Part shown: in pieces, positions 35,809-48,676 of the stretch
How positions within the stretch are numbered: the first letter of the stretch is position 1
Layout: every line of letters begins with the position of its first letter
From: Echinococcus granulosus
Taxonomy: Eukaryota; Platyhelminthes; Cestoda; Cyclophyllidea; Taeniidae
DNA: 64,000 bases
Reading direction: 5' to 3'
NCBI RefSeq assembly: GCF_000524195.1
Contig: NW_020170439.1
Coordinates: 319,813-383,812, forward strand
Notes under the pieces: generated by a model
The model's input: the letters and a program-made list of their open reading frames with translations, nothing else
The model's database searches: none
Told to the model about the DNA's origin: nothing
Program-made: the position numbers and the translations under genes

Positions 35809-38800
35809 GTGCCTAGAATTAGGTCTGCACCCATCAAATCTGAAGTTGAAACTGAGGAACCAAATGAAAATTCTGCGCCGAGAAAAATTAAACCCCGAAG
35901 AGCAGAAGTGACGCAACGTTTCAAGGTGCCGGAGGTGCCGAGTAAGTTTGTCCATTTTATTACTGGAAATACCGGAAAAAATATGGAAAAACCTGATATT
36001 GTGTTGGTATTTAGGAAGTTATGCACCAATGTGTTGATCTGAAGTGCCTAGGGTTTGTTTCAACAAATATTTTTTAGAATTCATTGCCATCTCAAGCAAC
36101 ATATTTCTCGAAAATCAGATATGACTGACAAATTATCACTCTAATAACTATTCATCTTTCTGTGTTTTTGTCAGTGCTTCTAAAAGCATGTTATTCATAC
36201 ACTCCAATTCTTAACAATCTTGTGCTTTAGGTCTTTTTAGTAGGTCGAGGCAGTGATCCCAGCCTTTTGATTTCTCTTCAGCTAGTAGGTGCTGACCATA
36301 TTTACTAGCCCGAATGCACTTTGCTTTTTTCCTTAACTTTGCTGTTTAACCAAATCGCGTGTTAGCTTTTCAAAGCCTCAATCGCTTACAATCCTTATTC
36401 TCTTTGACCAGTTTTTCAGAGTTTGACCTTTTTTTCGTCACCATTTTAGCTCAACGTTCGTCCAAACCACGAGTTTCTGTTAAATCTACGCCCGCTAAAT
36501 CTGATGGTCCTGGCCAATCCGGTGAGTGTTACTGTTTAGCAAAAAATTAAGTAGCATTACCTACAATTTTTGGTGGCAATTTAACTTGTTCACGCGCGAT
36601 CAAGTCGATGTTGGATTTTGCTTGCTTTGTCTGGAAAACTTCCCTGTCACTAGATTGGCTCATTGAAAGTCTTACCTAAAAGCTAAAAGCGTACTTTTTA
36701 TCAGATCCAATACATTCTACAACAGCTATATTGTTTTGCATTTTGCCAACCTGTTTTAAGCACGATTTTGCACATACGAATATCGTAAATTGGTAATGAA
36801 CATATGTCATGTATTTGTGTCTTTGGGTTCAAGTAGGAAGTCTGGTATGTTAAATATACGGTGTTAGCAGCGAATGTGTCGATTTGGAACCTGCAGCCCT
36901 GTGTTTGTTGATCTGGTATTACTGAACTCAATTTGACAAATATGACTCAGCAAATAAGACGCAATTCTTTGGAAAGTATTTCTTCTATTCTCACGATAGA
37001 AGCAGTGAAGGAAGCAGGATATGGTCCACTGAGGGTTAGAAACACGATGGATTCCACCGCCACTTCTGCGCCTAGGACTCCACGTACTCCGCGAAGGACG
37101 TGCAAGGATGAGGCGATGGTGAAGATCTTGGAATGCTTCAAAAAACTCTCCACCAGTCCGAAGGCGAAGGCCACTCCCCTTTCTTCTGTAGCATGTCGTC
37201 ACACGGAGAAGGGTGAGTAGATGATGTATGATTTTCTTTACTTTCATTTTTTTATCACCAATCTTTAAAAACCGCAAAATACCTTCATTTGTTACTAGAC
37301 ACAGTCACTATTTCAGGTCGAAAAATATAAAGGCTTAAGTTGATAAAGTATTTCATCAGCAGAAGATCTACCGTCGAAACCTTTCACGTATCTGGTTCTT
37401 AATGAATTCCTTCAGTGCATTCAGCGACTTCGTTGTCACGTCAAAAAGGCTCGTCATTGCATTCTTCTGAGGCATCCTTCTCTCCCTCTGAAAATGTCTC
37501 ATCTTCTGAAGAATTTGACTCGGAGGAGATCTCTTCCGAAGAGGACCCTACAAGTCCCACCACTTCTACAGACACTTCTGATGATAAGTGGGTGCGTCGA
37601 ACGAGGCCACGACGTAGAAAAACCAGGAGACCAGCACAAGTGAGTAATTTAGTCTTAAAATCTAAATCACCGATTTTCCACCTTCTTTTGCAATTTGCAG
37701 ACTTCTGTCAGTGATCAAGCCTTCTTTCCTCGTCGTACCACCTCCGCCATCATCGATCGTGAGACGTTGAATGCCAAGTAACTTGTCCGATTTACTAATC
37801 TCTTTCTGTCACACCCTTTTTTGTGTCACTTTTCCATTTTTATAATGCCTTGTAGGCTGCACGCTTCGCGTCTCTCTAACGACTGTCTACCCTGCCGCGA
37901 AAAGGAATTTGATGCGATCTTCGAGTTCCTTTTTGAGCACCTTCAAAATGGCACTGGAGGGTAACATCTAGGTGGTTTTTTATCATTGTTGAAAGCAATC
38001 GGATTTACAGCTCAACCAAAACCAATCACTATTTTGGACCAATGGTTATTGAAGATAACCAATTCATTATTGCATAATTTTTCTTTTCTTTGTTTACTTT
38101 TACGTTCAAAGACCAATTTAAACTTAGCCTTTGGTTGCATTTGAGCCATTTGGAATGGAGAGTTTGAGTTCAGTAGACATGACATTTCCGATTTGCTTGA
38201 TGGTCAGTGCCTTCGACAAAACTGGTCCTTTTGTTTATTGGGAAGGGCTGGGATTGGTTTTTCGGCTTAGGAATTTTTTTTTTTTTGGTATTTTGGCGTT
38301 GCTATTATCCGCCTCTAGTTTCGTGAAGCCAAACAGGAAACGGATGGTTGATTGAATAATGGGTTGGAGCATTGAACTATTAAACGAGTGTTTGATTCGA
38401 TTAGCAAAATAAGAGATGGCCAAATGATTAAATGAATGGTTTCAACATCTGACACGATTGATAGGAGAGTGAAGTAGACACTATCCAGACACTAAAAGGT
38501 ATATTTATGCTTTATTAATGCTAGCCAATCATGAGTTTATGTATTTTACAGTCCCTGAATACCCTTTTTTCATTTCACACAGGTGTCTGTATATCTCGGG
38601 AGTACCGGGAACAGGAAAGACGGCAACTGTCACGGCTGTAGCGAGGAGCATGGCTGGCTGTGTGGATGAGGACGGCAACAGTGTTATTCCACCCTTCAAA
38701 TTTGTCACCGTCAATGGGATGCAAGTGTCCCAGCCGCATCAAATCTATGCTCAGATCTATGAGGTTAGTTGCCACGAATCACCACTTCTTTCTATTCACG

Positions 38801-40662
38801 TCGATTGCGGCATCTTTGGGTTACGCGAGCATGCTAGCGTCTGGGATTCAAATCAGGATGGTTGTCTATGCGGTCGCTCATCAGTTTCGGTAATTTACTG
38901 TGGCTCGGGAATGCTTCCATTTCCTCTGTCGCATCCGCTGTTAGGCAAACTTTGCATACGAAGATTTCACGCGGAAGCTAGTGCTTCTACAGAAAGCATA
39001 TTTCACGTCATAATTGCCTTCCAATGAACGATCCCTTTAACGGCAACAGGAGGGGATGGAGGCTATCGTGCCCATCGATCACGATTACAAAGCACTGCCT
39101 TCACCAGAAATGTAAGTGAATGGTTCCGACTCGTTCAAATCTGGTGCTTTATGCTACACTTGATCTGGGGGCGATTATCAAAACTCGATACCATTTGATT
39201 GTCTCGCCTCTGGGATATATCCTTATACTCTCAATCCCTGAAAAACGAGGTTTTTTGTTTTAGAATCACCTTTTTAACACTGTCATTAATATAGAGGGCA
39301 CATTCTCGGAGCGTAACTCGGCCTATCAGAATGTTGCGAGACCGTTTACAAACAGTCCCCTATCAACCGAAGCGCCATAGGCTTGAATGGCTTCTAGCCA
39401 CTGAGAGACAAGCTCCCTATTTTCCATCATTGTAGGCATTGAAAGGCGAAAAAGCGTCAGCCTACAAGGCGATGTCGCTGCTCGAAGCTGAGTTCTGTTC
39501 AGCACCACGGCAACGTGGTAATTCTACTGCTCCAGCTTGCATCCTCCTCCTCGACGAATTGGACCTCCTGTGTTCACGCCGGCAAGACGTCCTCTATGCC
39601 CTCTTCGATTGGACATGTCGGTCTTCGGTTGGCGTTGGCGACCGTAAACGATGTGGAAGACGTATATTGATCGTACTAGCCGTAGCAAACACCATGGATC
39701 TACCTGAACGCGTGTTGCATCATCGCGTAGCTAGTCGTTTGGGTCTTAATCGACTTGCTTTTGCGCCTTATTCGCATGAACAACTCGCCGCTATTGTCAA
39801 TGCTCGACTAGGATCGGAGCTTGGCTCATCTTTCGATGTAAGCAACGCATGTCTTGTCGCATGAGCTCCCATTCGACTTTACTGACGTTACTTAAGTAGC
39901 ACTTCTTTTAGCCGAAAGCAATTGAATTAGCAACTCGCAAAGTAGCCGCGGTGTCGGGTGACGCACGTCGAGCGTTGGATATTTGTCGTCGTGCGGCCGA
40001 GTTAGCGCAACTGGAGGGAGGTCAGAAGGCTACCACAACCATGCAGCATGTGAACGCAGCCCTGCGGGAGATGTTCACTTCGTTAGGATTAACTGCTCTG
40101 CGAAGCGTTTCCCACTACGAGCGACTGCTGCTACGAGCTATTGTAGCTGAGGTGGCAGCGCAAGGCGTTGAAGAGGTTCCGCTGAATCGGTGTTTGCAGC
40201 AGCTTCACGTCCTCTGCAACCTTGAGGGTCAGTGTCTGTATTTTGTGGTATCTTTTCTGCACCATTTTTGTGTTTGACATATTCTAAAAGCGCTTATTTC
40301 TGAACGTTTCGAAAACAATGACTCCCCTTTTTAGGCGTACCTAAACCAACAGATACGGCAATATTTGCAATGTGTGCTTCGCTGAGTGCCTACAGACTGA
40401 TTTCCGCGGAACCGTCTCGAAAAGACACAAATATGCTTTTGCGTCTGAATTGTACAAGGTCAGATATCCTGTTTGCTCTCAAGGTTTCTTCTTAAAGAAA
40501 TCCGAGATTTTATACATCTTCGTAGGAAGATGTTTGTCTATTTTTGTTAACATTTATTATAAAATCACACATTTTGGCTGGTACTTTTTCATTCATAAGT
40601 GGTTCCACTACAGGTTGGTCATGCGGGCAAACCGCTACATTGCGTCGCTTCTAAAAAAGTAG
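35809..40662 (+). CDS. ORC1: Origin recognition complex subunit 1 (AAA+ ATPase)
   Basis: It binds replication origins and loads the MCM helicase with ORC2-6 and CDC6. Exons: about 35809-35941, 36450-36521, about 37006-37212, 37416-37639, 37701-37777, 37856-37960, 38583-38763, 39436-39837, 39912-40227, 40335-40458 and 40614-40662 (TAG). From 37416 onward every junction is in phase; total about 630-650 aa. The AAA+ core begins at LPCREKEFDAIFEFL. It has Walker A GVPGTGKT, Walker B ILLLDELDLL, sensor 1 VLAVANTMDLPERVL, sensor 2 VSGDARRALDICRRAAE and a winged-helix end around RLISAEPSRKDTNMLLRLN. The N-terminal part is basic and Ser/Thr/Pro-rich, with likely CDK sites (APRTPRTPRR) and an acidic Ser tract. 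The BAH domain of animal ORC1 is not visible. The start codon is unresolved: no ATG is in frame with the first exon. Confidence 0.93.
37416..37639 (+). CDS. ORC1: Ser/Glu-rich linker exon of ORC1
   Basis: This exon encodes a strongly acidic, serine-rich tract (SSEEFDSEEISSEEDPTS) followed by a basic patch (RRTRPRRRKTRR). It is in phase with both neighbours. The composition suggests a disordered, phosphorylatable linker with a nuclear localisation signal ahead of the ATPase core. Confidence 0.8.
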
Positions 40663-42161
40663 ACAGCAGCCTAGTCCATTTGACCGATTTGATTGGTAAC
40701 GTAGCTATTCAAGCGTTCTCTACTAGCGTCGCATATATATGACACGGGTTTTCCATCAATTTTCGGTAACTCACTGCAACATTAAGTGGTGCCACAATTT
40801 AACAATAGGTTATGCTTTATTTAGAAGTCAGGGAATCGGGGCTCTGCTTGATGAATGTTCACCACGACTGCGGTCACCACTGTCTAGCGCGCGACTGGCT
40901 ATGAAGTTTTCATACCAATTAAATCATTATTTTACCAAAGAAAAGGTCGAAGCCTCTCCTAGATTTTACTCTGTTCATCACGCACGCCCTTGCAAGCACC
41001 CGCTCATTTCTTGCTGTCTCCATTTACGTGCAGCGCGGGTTGGTTTATGACATGTGCGTCAGTTATTTACTCCTCTAGAAGGCATGACTATTTTGCTACG
41101 TGTACTACCTCCATGGCAGCAACCCTTTTCAGCGCAAATGTGTTAGAGGTCGCGGTTTCGTTTAGGCTAGCCATTGCAGCGATAGATACGGGATTTCAAA
41201 CACTTGGATGCACAGCTCTACCCCCAACTTGAGCACTGTCTTTCTCTACCGACTAACTAGCCGTAGGGAGCGCTTTGCCCTAAAAATCTCAAGGTCCCCA
41301 GGCGACAACGTTGGTGTCACTACTCAACTAACCAATTCCATTACATAATGGCAGGGCGGCCAGTAGCGGCATCATGTAATTTGGCAAAGTTAATCCTGTT
41401 GACGGTTTGTTTTGTTGGGAGTTTCGTACTTATCCATTCACAAGTGCTCTATGTTCGCAAGGAAAATCTACCATTTTCTTGCTCGCTAATCATTACCATC
41501 CACTAGTCGGTCTCTTGGCAATGGAAAACGCGTTGAAAGAACGGGATCGCAAACAGCACAATGCGGGCAATCTCCGCCTTGATCTGAAACGGGTTTAGCG
41601 CTTTCGTGTTATGTTAATAGAGGTAATGGGCCATAAAGCAGCCGGAGACGACCAGACCATGAGCTGCGACCTTAAACGCACTATGAAGAAACCGAAACTA
41701 CTTCCTTGCGCTTCGTTGAGGATAAAGGCGAAATCCATCAGACTTACCGAACTCCAGATGGCCGGGCGGACTCAGATAGTAGGAGAGCGATAATTAAGGA
41801 ATTAATTTAGTCCACAGAAGACTTGTTCAAAATTACTGAAATACAACTTCTTGAGGTCTATCTTCATGATAGATTCCTTAGATAGAGCTATAAGGATATC
41901 ACAAATGGACTGACGTTCCACCTACAGAAGAGGACTGTTGATTCTCCTACACGCTCTATCACTACCGCCTCATAAATCACGAATAGTAAAGTGAGCTGAA
42001 TGAGTAGTTGACCCAACGAGTGGAATTAGGCTTTTGGCACAATAGGACACGATTAATTAATCCTGCCCTCCCTCTCCACCGTTTCCATCCCAGACAAAGG
42101 GTTGACAAGACTTTCAACACCTCTCACACGGCCCAACACTTTCTTTGTAAACAAAGTATCT
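40663..42161. other. Intergenic stretch between ORC1 and the MTCH2-like gene (convergent)
   Basis: Holds the 3' flanks of both genes. Several short open frames (40739-41050, 40990-41232, 41407-41598) have no family motif. No gene, RNA or mobile element supported. Confidence 0.45.
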
Positions 42162-42167
42162 TTATTC
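42162..42167 (-). terminator. AATAAA overlapping the MTCH2-like stop codon
   Basis: On the minus strand the last codons read GAA TAA A, so the stop codon is embedded in a canonical polyadenylation signal. If used, the 3' UTR would be only about 15-30 bases. Confidence 0.45.
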
Positions 42168-45100
42168 AGACAATTTACCAGGTGCGACAAAGACCAAAAA
42201 ATTTGCTTCATCATAACGAAGAAGTCCAGTAGGGTAAGGCGGCTATAAACTAGAGTAATGAATACTTTGATAAGCCGAGAAAAAACACCAATTTCACAGA
42301 GGACTCGATGCATAACGGAAGAAGAGTGAGGCTCCACGCATGAAGGAATTCTGACAACGAAAAAGAGGTAAAGTAAAGTAACCAATCTGACCAGACTTCT
42401 TACCCTTGTTGAAAGGTAGTTGTAGCAGTCCAAACTGTTCTTGAACGGCACGTCAACCGATAAGCTGGAACGATGGAAATATTAAATGCTTTACAGAATA
42501 AAAAAATAGAAAGAAGTAAGGCAGTCCTACGTACCCGGAACCACTGACGGCCATCACGGTGGAGGTAACCGTGAGACGATGAGTGCACGAAGACAGCAGA
42601 AGCTGCCAAAAGTTTGCAAAAAACATGTTATTTATAATGTTGCTAGTAGGCTTTTCTTATTTTCGATGCTAGTGGGGAGTTGAGCCCTCCACCGTGCACT
42701 GATGACATTCTACTCATATCAGGGTTAGTAGTAGTAGAGCTCCATTGTTCCACATACTTGGAGTCCCGTATCAGAAACAATAATGCACCAATCAGACTGT
42801 AGAAAACGAGGAGGGAAACGTGGAAAAGCAAGAGGGGAAGAATGGAAATAAGAGCCAAAAGTGCAGGCGGCATAACTCACGCCAGCAATGTAAGGCGTGT
42901 GTTCCTTAACAACTTGGTCCGTATCCTCGGGTAGAAGGTACTTGTTCACTACATAGGCCATGCTGGCTGTCAACCAGACTGCGATTACCTCTCCCAGGAG
43001 TCGTGGGATCAGACCGCTAAATAACACAGAAAAACTTGGAGGTTAGGACCTTCCTGTGGTATTCTGTAGGAAAGCGACAATCAGAAATGGTGAACCAATC
43101 AAAAATCCATCATGTTAAGCAAGATCCTCCATTCTCAATACAATGAGTGGAGACTTACATATCGCAACAGAGACGACCCTCTAAGATTGAGGAGAAAAAA
43201 TGATAACCCTCCACCGCAATATTTACACTCACGTCAACTGAGGGGAAAGGGTCTTGGAGGCTGAGGAAGCAGAGGTGTCACAATGGCATTTCAACGGCTA
43301 CACTTTGGCACCACACGGAATTTCATGAGCACGGGTAGAGATTATCTTGCAAGCGGATAAAAAGCCCCAGAGTAGCCACTTTAACCTCCGTATGAAAAAG
43401 GAAACAGAATTTCTGCCCAGATTTTTGAAAATAAACGAATTTGTTTCTGGAAGACTGCAAAAGGCATAGAAATGAGCCAGAGAGTTGAGAACTTTTTTAT
43501 TCAATCTTGCAAGCCACTTATTATCGCATATCCGTAAAAATCCATCGAATATAACGGTAGCTAAACAACCCGCACTTGCCCGCACAGATTTAAGGTTACC
43601 CAGGGTCACTGGACAGGCGGAAAGGTTGGGCCACAAATGTGTAGAAAAGTCGCCCTATGTCAAGACAGGTGAAGCGATTTTCTACTTTACTAGCAGAAAA
43701 TCGAGTAGTAGGGAAATGCCACATTCGATGTCGCCTAGGACAGAAAAAAATCAACCGCTACAGGCGCTTCAACGTTTCCCACTGTTCTCAACCGCCATAA
43801 ATTCGGCTACTGCCAAGGAACCACAGACTTCATCAATCCATTTGAGACGCTCAAACTGATGCGGACTGCGAAAGAGCACATGCCATGTAGCCTAAGTACA
43901 AAATTTGGGTGACAGGATGAAAGCGCGTTGAAACCCGTAGAGTATTTATCACTAGACCGCATACGCTTTGGCGGTTGTCCTTCTGACAACCACTGAGGCA
44001 CGATAGTTAGCACGCTCAACTACCAATCTCGGTGTCTACTTTAAGGTAGGCGTCAAACGGCATGTTGTGATTTTTTCGCAGTGATTAGCCTACCTTGGCT
44101 ACCTTTCACCGATGAGGAGATGAAAGGAGAAAGTAGGGCACAAAAGCAGTACACGACACCGCTTTCAATGAATAGTGATTATGCGACCTTGATTGGATAA
44201 TCGTTTTATCAAAAATTGACACAGAAAGTAGCAGGTAATCTAAAAAAGTTCTTTCGATATGTTGGACAGTCTTGTCTTGATAGTACCTAAGTTTAAGCAC
44301 TTTTATTTCCTAAAAAAGGGAATTGGAAGCCGTCCAAAAGAGACTTTTTGGAGGTCAAGCTATCCTGAAATTCGAAGTAATGCCATCCAAATGTGACAAA
44401 ATCATAAAATTAATGCATCTAACGTTGGCAGGTAACAATCTGGAACTTCTATCCTTGAAAAAAAGATGTTGATATGCCTCTCCGGGTCTCTTGAAGCCTG
44501 CGAAATAAGTGCTCGGATGCTACCACTTGGAGATTTTGAGGTGACGAGTGAGACTTTACGATTTTCCGGTACGATTAGCTTAACCTACTCATCTATCTAC
44601 CCATCAGAGATGGGGTACTGAAAGCAAAATCATTGCCAATGAAAATAAGGTAAATACGGGATTATTGAGTTAAAAGTTGCCAGCTAAGAGCGCGCTCAGT
44701 GACCTTTTCTGATGATAATCAAGTAGAGTGGATTATGATCTTGGAAATTAAAAGGCGTACCTAGCTTCGTAAGGTAAATGAAGGAAGTAAGGAAGGGAAG
44801 CCGCCTACCGTGAGAAACAAGTGATGAAACAGCAGAATCCACTCACTTGAACCCATTCGAAGTAAGCTAGGAGCGCCAGCAAAGAGCCACGCTTTAAAAA
44901 TGCCAAAGTGTGGTGAGTTGATTCAGCAAGGTTTTGCTTGAGGTAAGTTTGAAGCTCACCAAAAGAGGTACAAGAAATATGGCCCTTAAAAAGCGTAAAA
45001 CATTAGTCAAATCAATTTGAGATAGGCCCTACAAAGGCCGATTTGAAGGTCAACCAACCCCGCTTTCCAAGAAGGTGAGTAGAGTAGCAAAATAGGTGGA

Positions 45101-48100
45101 TCGGAACGTACGCAAAACAGAGACCGCAAATTCGATGCGATGAATTGGGAGAGTAAAAGCTGCTCTGGCATTTAAAGTAATGGGCTTCGGAAGTCGACAA
45201 AACCGTCAAACCGACTCATCACAAATTGCCACAACCCAGCACTGTTCACTTGTGTTCCAATGCCTTTTGGATTAAGCCGAGAACATTGAAATCCACTCTA
45301 CGGTGCAGTAAGGCAACCCTTCATTTAGCCGAGGATAGAGGAGCACAAATGTACGCCGTTTATGTCTCCAAAAAGCGAGACCAATTTACGAATCTGAATT
45401 TACACTGTAAAAAGCATGTCCTGCCAAGTGCGTTTGCGAAGAAGAACCACTTAAACTCGCATTAAAACAAACTTGAGGTGTGCACCAATTTTATGTCTGT
45501 GAATAAAAAAACAGGCAAAACGTGAGGCCATATTTTCGGTCGATGTGATATGACGGAGCCTAATCTGAAAAAGAAGCGCTTATCAAGATGGCAAAAGGGA
45601 TGCACCGAGGAGATGGCGAAGTCGATAAACGCTTAGATAAAACGTTTGTTTTTTAAAACAGATCCACCGGAAGGCTTTAAAAGAGGAAGGGATTGCAGCT
45701 GCTTAAATGTACTTCTCAAAGAAGATAGAAATGGTAAGGTGAACGAAATTTGCTAAATGTTACTTCGCAAAAACTTTCGAAATTTATTAATGCCTCAAGG
45801 GCATATTTCAAATGCAATCAAACAACGCAGCTGGATATTTGAGATACCACTTTTAAGGAAGTATGCACCTATAAATACCCTCAGGTAAACCCTGACCTTA
45901 GAACAAAATAAACATGACCTTTCAAAAACTCCAAAAGCGGGCGAAAAAAGGTAAAACTAATTCATCAGAAGTCATTCAAAAAGAAATTAGTAAGGGTTGA
46001 AACGATTTTGAGAAACAATGAAAAAAAGATATCTGAAATGCCAACCTCCACAGTGGTCTAGAAGCAACGAACGAAGATCATCCATTCCTGGAATGCAGCA
46101 TGTAAACTATGCAGACAAAACTTCTGTAGAACTGACAAGGCCAGTGCAGGCGATACACCAAAGCTTATGTAAGGAAAGAATTCGAATTCAAAATACGACC
46201 GAGATGGGGGAGGGTCCCCAATAATTCGTTCAAAGAGGCTAGAAATTAAGGCAGTGGAGCAGGGAAAAGGTTTCACAGAGATGCTTGGCATAATACCTAC
46301 CAAAAAACAGAAAGGATAGGAGTCACAACATCAAAGCCTTCCCGAGGTAAGAGGGAAACTCGACACATGACTTATAGAAACAGTGACCTAATTTGGTGTA
46401 AATTTGTGAGGTCACGATAGCCAAAGAAAACGATTTCATTTTAAAAATGGCTTAAATAGTCAAGTCGATTCATCAACTTATTACGAATGGAAGTTAGGTG
46501 GACGTTAAAGACATCGCTTTTCAAAAAATAATGAAACGGACATAAAATCATCCATTTTTCAAAAACTGAGGGGATAATTTCATCAAGCCTTACCCAAAAA
46601 GACCCGGCAAACCCTCATTTACGTTAATCTCCACGAAGGCCTTTAAAATGTTGCTGTACATGGTTTCCTTGCCGACCAACTGGGCGATCTGCCGAATCAT
46701 GATCACTAAAAAGGGGATGAGATGTAGAAATAATCAATGGGGGGACTTATCAAGCTCACCTTGAAAAGGGTAGCTGACCAAGAGGCCGAGACAGCGCCCG
46801 GCAGTCAATTTGCAAGTCTAAGGAGGGAAAGGAGGGTAGGTGAGTAACTTGGTGATATGATTGATTGACGAAAACAATAGACGTTTACAAATAGGACATA
46901 TTTTTAACCAAAGGTTTGTCTTGCACAAATAGCAGTTCGTTTAATTTATGGCCTACTTGGAAATAAAAGAAACTAAAATAAGAGCACGAAACCGGGAAAT
47001 TGAAACAGCCGCAGCAACAAAGGATGACTTTATCTTGCCTTTGCTGTATGATTCCAAAACCATGTAGGAAATTCTTATACACATATAGTGCATGAGTTTC
47101 TTCAGAAAAGAATTAAACGCATGAGATATGTTTATCCTGAATGAGACCGGATTCTTGATTTCTTAGGAAAGAAGGTAGAATGTTGAAATGAAAAGCCACA
47201 AACATGTGAATCAGCCACAATGCAAGGACTAAGGAATAGAAAGCTGACATGAAAGTAGTGTCGCAGTGCCAAATTGAATAAACTTAACGTAAAAATTAAC
47301 TAAGTTTTTGGCAGTGTTTATTAAAACGGATGAATAAAAAATGCAACTTAGAATGCACCTCCTGAACAAAAACATCCCAGCCTTGTTCAGTCTCGATTAC
47401 CGACTTTTTGTACATGTAGCCTGTAACATGCTCCTAAAAGGAGAATAAAATTAATCAAGTAGCAAGTTCGCAACAAAATGGGGTTTGGGAATGTAAGGTC
47501 ATGTAGAGCCTAGAAGCNNNNNNNNNNNNNNNNNNNNNNNNNNNNNNNNNNNNNNNNNNNNNNNNNNNNNNNNNNNNNNNNNNNNNNNNNNNNNNNNNNN
47601 NNNNNNNNNNNNNNNNNAAAACGGGAATTCGCGCAACGACTGCATAGTGCTTTTATGAAAAAAACGAGCCCACATGCAACTTACACGTAAATAGCATTCA
47701 CACACGGACGACTTAATGGCCGAACCAATAATAGAGGCCGGCAGACCCACAGTGAATATAGGGAAGAGACCGACATCTTCCCGTAAATGGCCAACTACAA
47801 ATTCAATAACATGTAAAATAAGACGCATACTGTAATTGAAAACATTTGGATACATGTACCGCTGCAGCCCAATAAGGTTCCTTCCGAGAGTAGGCGGCTC
47901 AAACTCGTGACCCAGCTGCAAGACACGAAGTGAGCAAAAAAGGACACAATTTACCATCATAAGAGTTCGAGCACATACAAACGGATGACAAACAGTTGAA
48001 AGAGCAGTGGGAATAACAAAGTCGTAGCAGAACTTTGTAACTGACCCATCAGAAAGAGCAACGCCTGACATCGTAGGCCAAATTGGGCTAGTTGTGCTCA

Positions 48101-48101
48101 A
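42162..48101 (-). CDS. MTCH2: Mitochondrial carrier homolog (MTCH1/2 type), 310 aa, ten exons
   Basis: An outer mitochondrial membrane protein derived from the solute carrier family 25 fold; human MTCH2 inserts tail-anchored proteins and binds BID. Exons: 48101-47955 (ATG), 47915-47831, 47794-47685, 47433-47359, 46817-46760, 46705-46594, 43016-42881, 42602-42535, 42464-42404 and 42242-42162 (TAA). All phases agree and the sum is 933 bases, close to the roughly 300 residues of the family. Diagnostic stretches are LGHEFEPPTLGRNLIGLQ (human has an EPLPPTIGRN motif), MIRQIAQLVGKETMYSNIL, GLPGLFGGLIPRLLGEVIAVW and THRLTVTSTVMAVSGSG. The usual PX(D/E)XX(K/R) carrier signatures are degenerate, as known for MTCH. 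Intron 6 is 3.6 kb while the others are short. The 100-N gap lies in intron 3. MTCH1 versus MTCH2 cannot be decided; invertebrates usually have one gene. Confidence 0.92.
43017..46593. other. Large intron 6 of the MTCH2-like gene
   Basis: About 3.6 kb between in-phase exons. It contains only short open frames without motifs (for example 43298-43636 and 43485-43859, which overlap on opposite strands). No nested gene is recognised. Confidence 0.5.
47518..47617. other. Assembly gap of 100 N
   Basis: Exactly 100 undetermined bases, inside intron 3 of the MTCH2-like gene (47684-47434). The flanking exons join in phase without it, so no coding sequence needs to be missing. Confidence 0.99.
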
Positions 48102-48676
48102 TAAGGCTAGTATTGAATAATTTTAACTAGTCAAATCCGCGTTTAAGCTTAAATAAGATACCACTTTTTCATTTACGATCTGTTGTAAAACTTTTTCCAA
48201 AGTTAAAATAACATATTTTGCGCTACTTTGTTGAAGGATTTAACATCGCAATACCGCCGAACTAACCTATCGGTTTGGTTTCATCATTTTGTTTATTTGG
48301 AGATTTTGTAGATCAATTCGAGAAAGTGGCCAAGAAAATGACATCCTCAGTCATTTAATGCCAACATTTAAGCAGCGTGTGTTGATATCGAGTAAACAAT
48401 TACAAGTAACCCCAGATTTCTTCTACCTCCCTTCTACCGCCCGATATCCGATCTTCGGGAACTTGGCAGCCAGAACACCCCGTGCGACACTTATGGACTT
48501 GGCTACCTGTTTTGCACAACAGCCAACCAAGCCTAGCAACCCGAAGTCCCCGAAACCCAAATGGGGCCACAAGAAGGGATAAAGTGAATTCACTTCCCCC
48601 TCGAATAGGTCAAACACAGATTTCATTAATGCAGCCAAACTACAATGTCCATCTCTCTGCCTGCCCACCTCCTTTC
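48102..48676. other. Spacer between the MICU1-type and MTCH2-like genes
   Basis: It contains the MICU1 3' UTR, whose minus-strand AATAAA is at 48297-48292, then about 190 bases up to the MTCH2-like ATG. The open frame at 48289-48582 (+) is antisense to this UTR and has no known motif. Confidence 0.5.
48292..48297 (-). terminator. AATAAA polyadenylation signal, MICU1-type gene
   Basis: tttatt on the plus strand, about 380 bases beyond the TGA of the MICU1-type gene and 190 bases before the ATG of the MTCH2-like gene. Confidence 0.5.

Noticed and set aside
43298..43859. Overlapping open frames on both strands in MTCH2-like intron 6 as a nested gene
   Set aside because: No motifs, no splice context, and mutual overlap typical of chance frames.
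48289..48582. Open frame of 97 codons, plus strand, between the MICU1-type and MTCH2-like genes
   Set aside because: It lies antisense to the MICU1-type 3' UTR, has no known motif and includes the reverse of a poly-A signal at its start.
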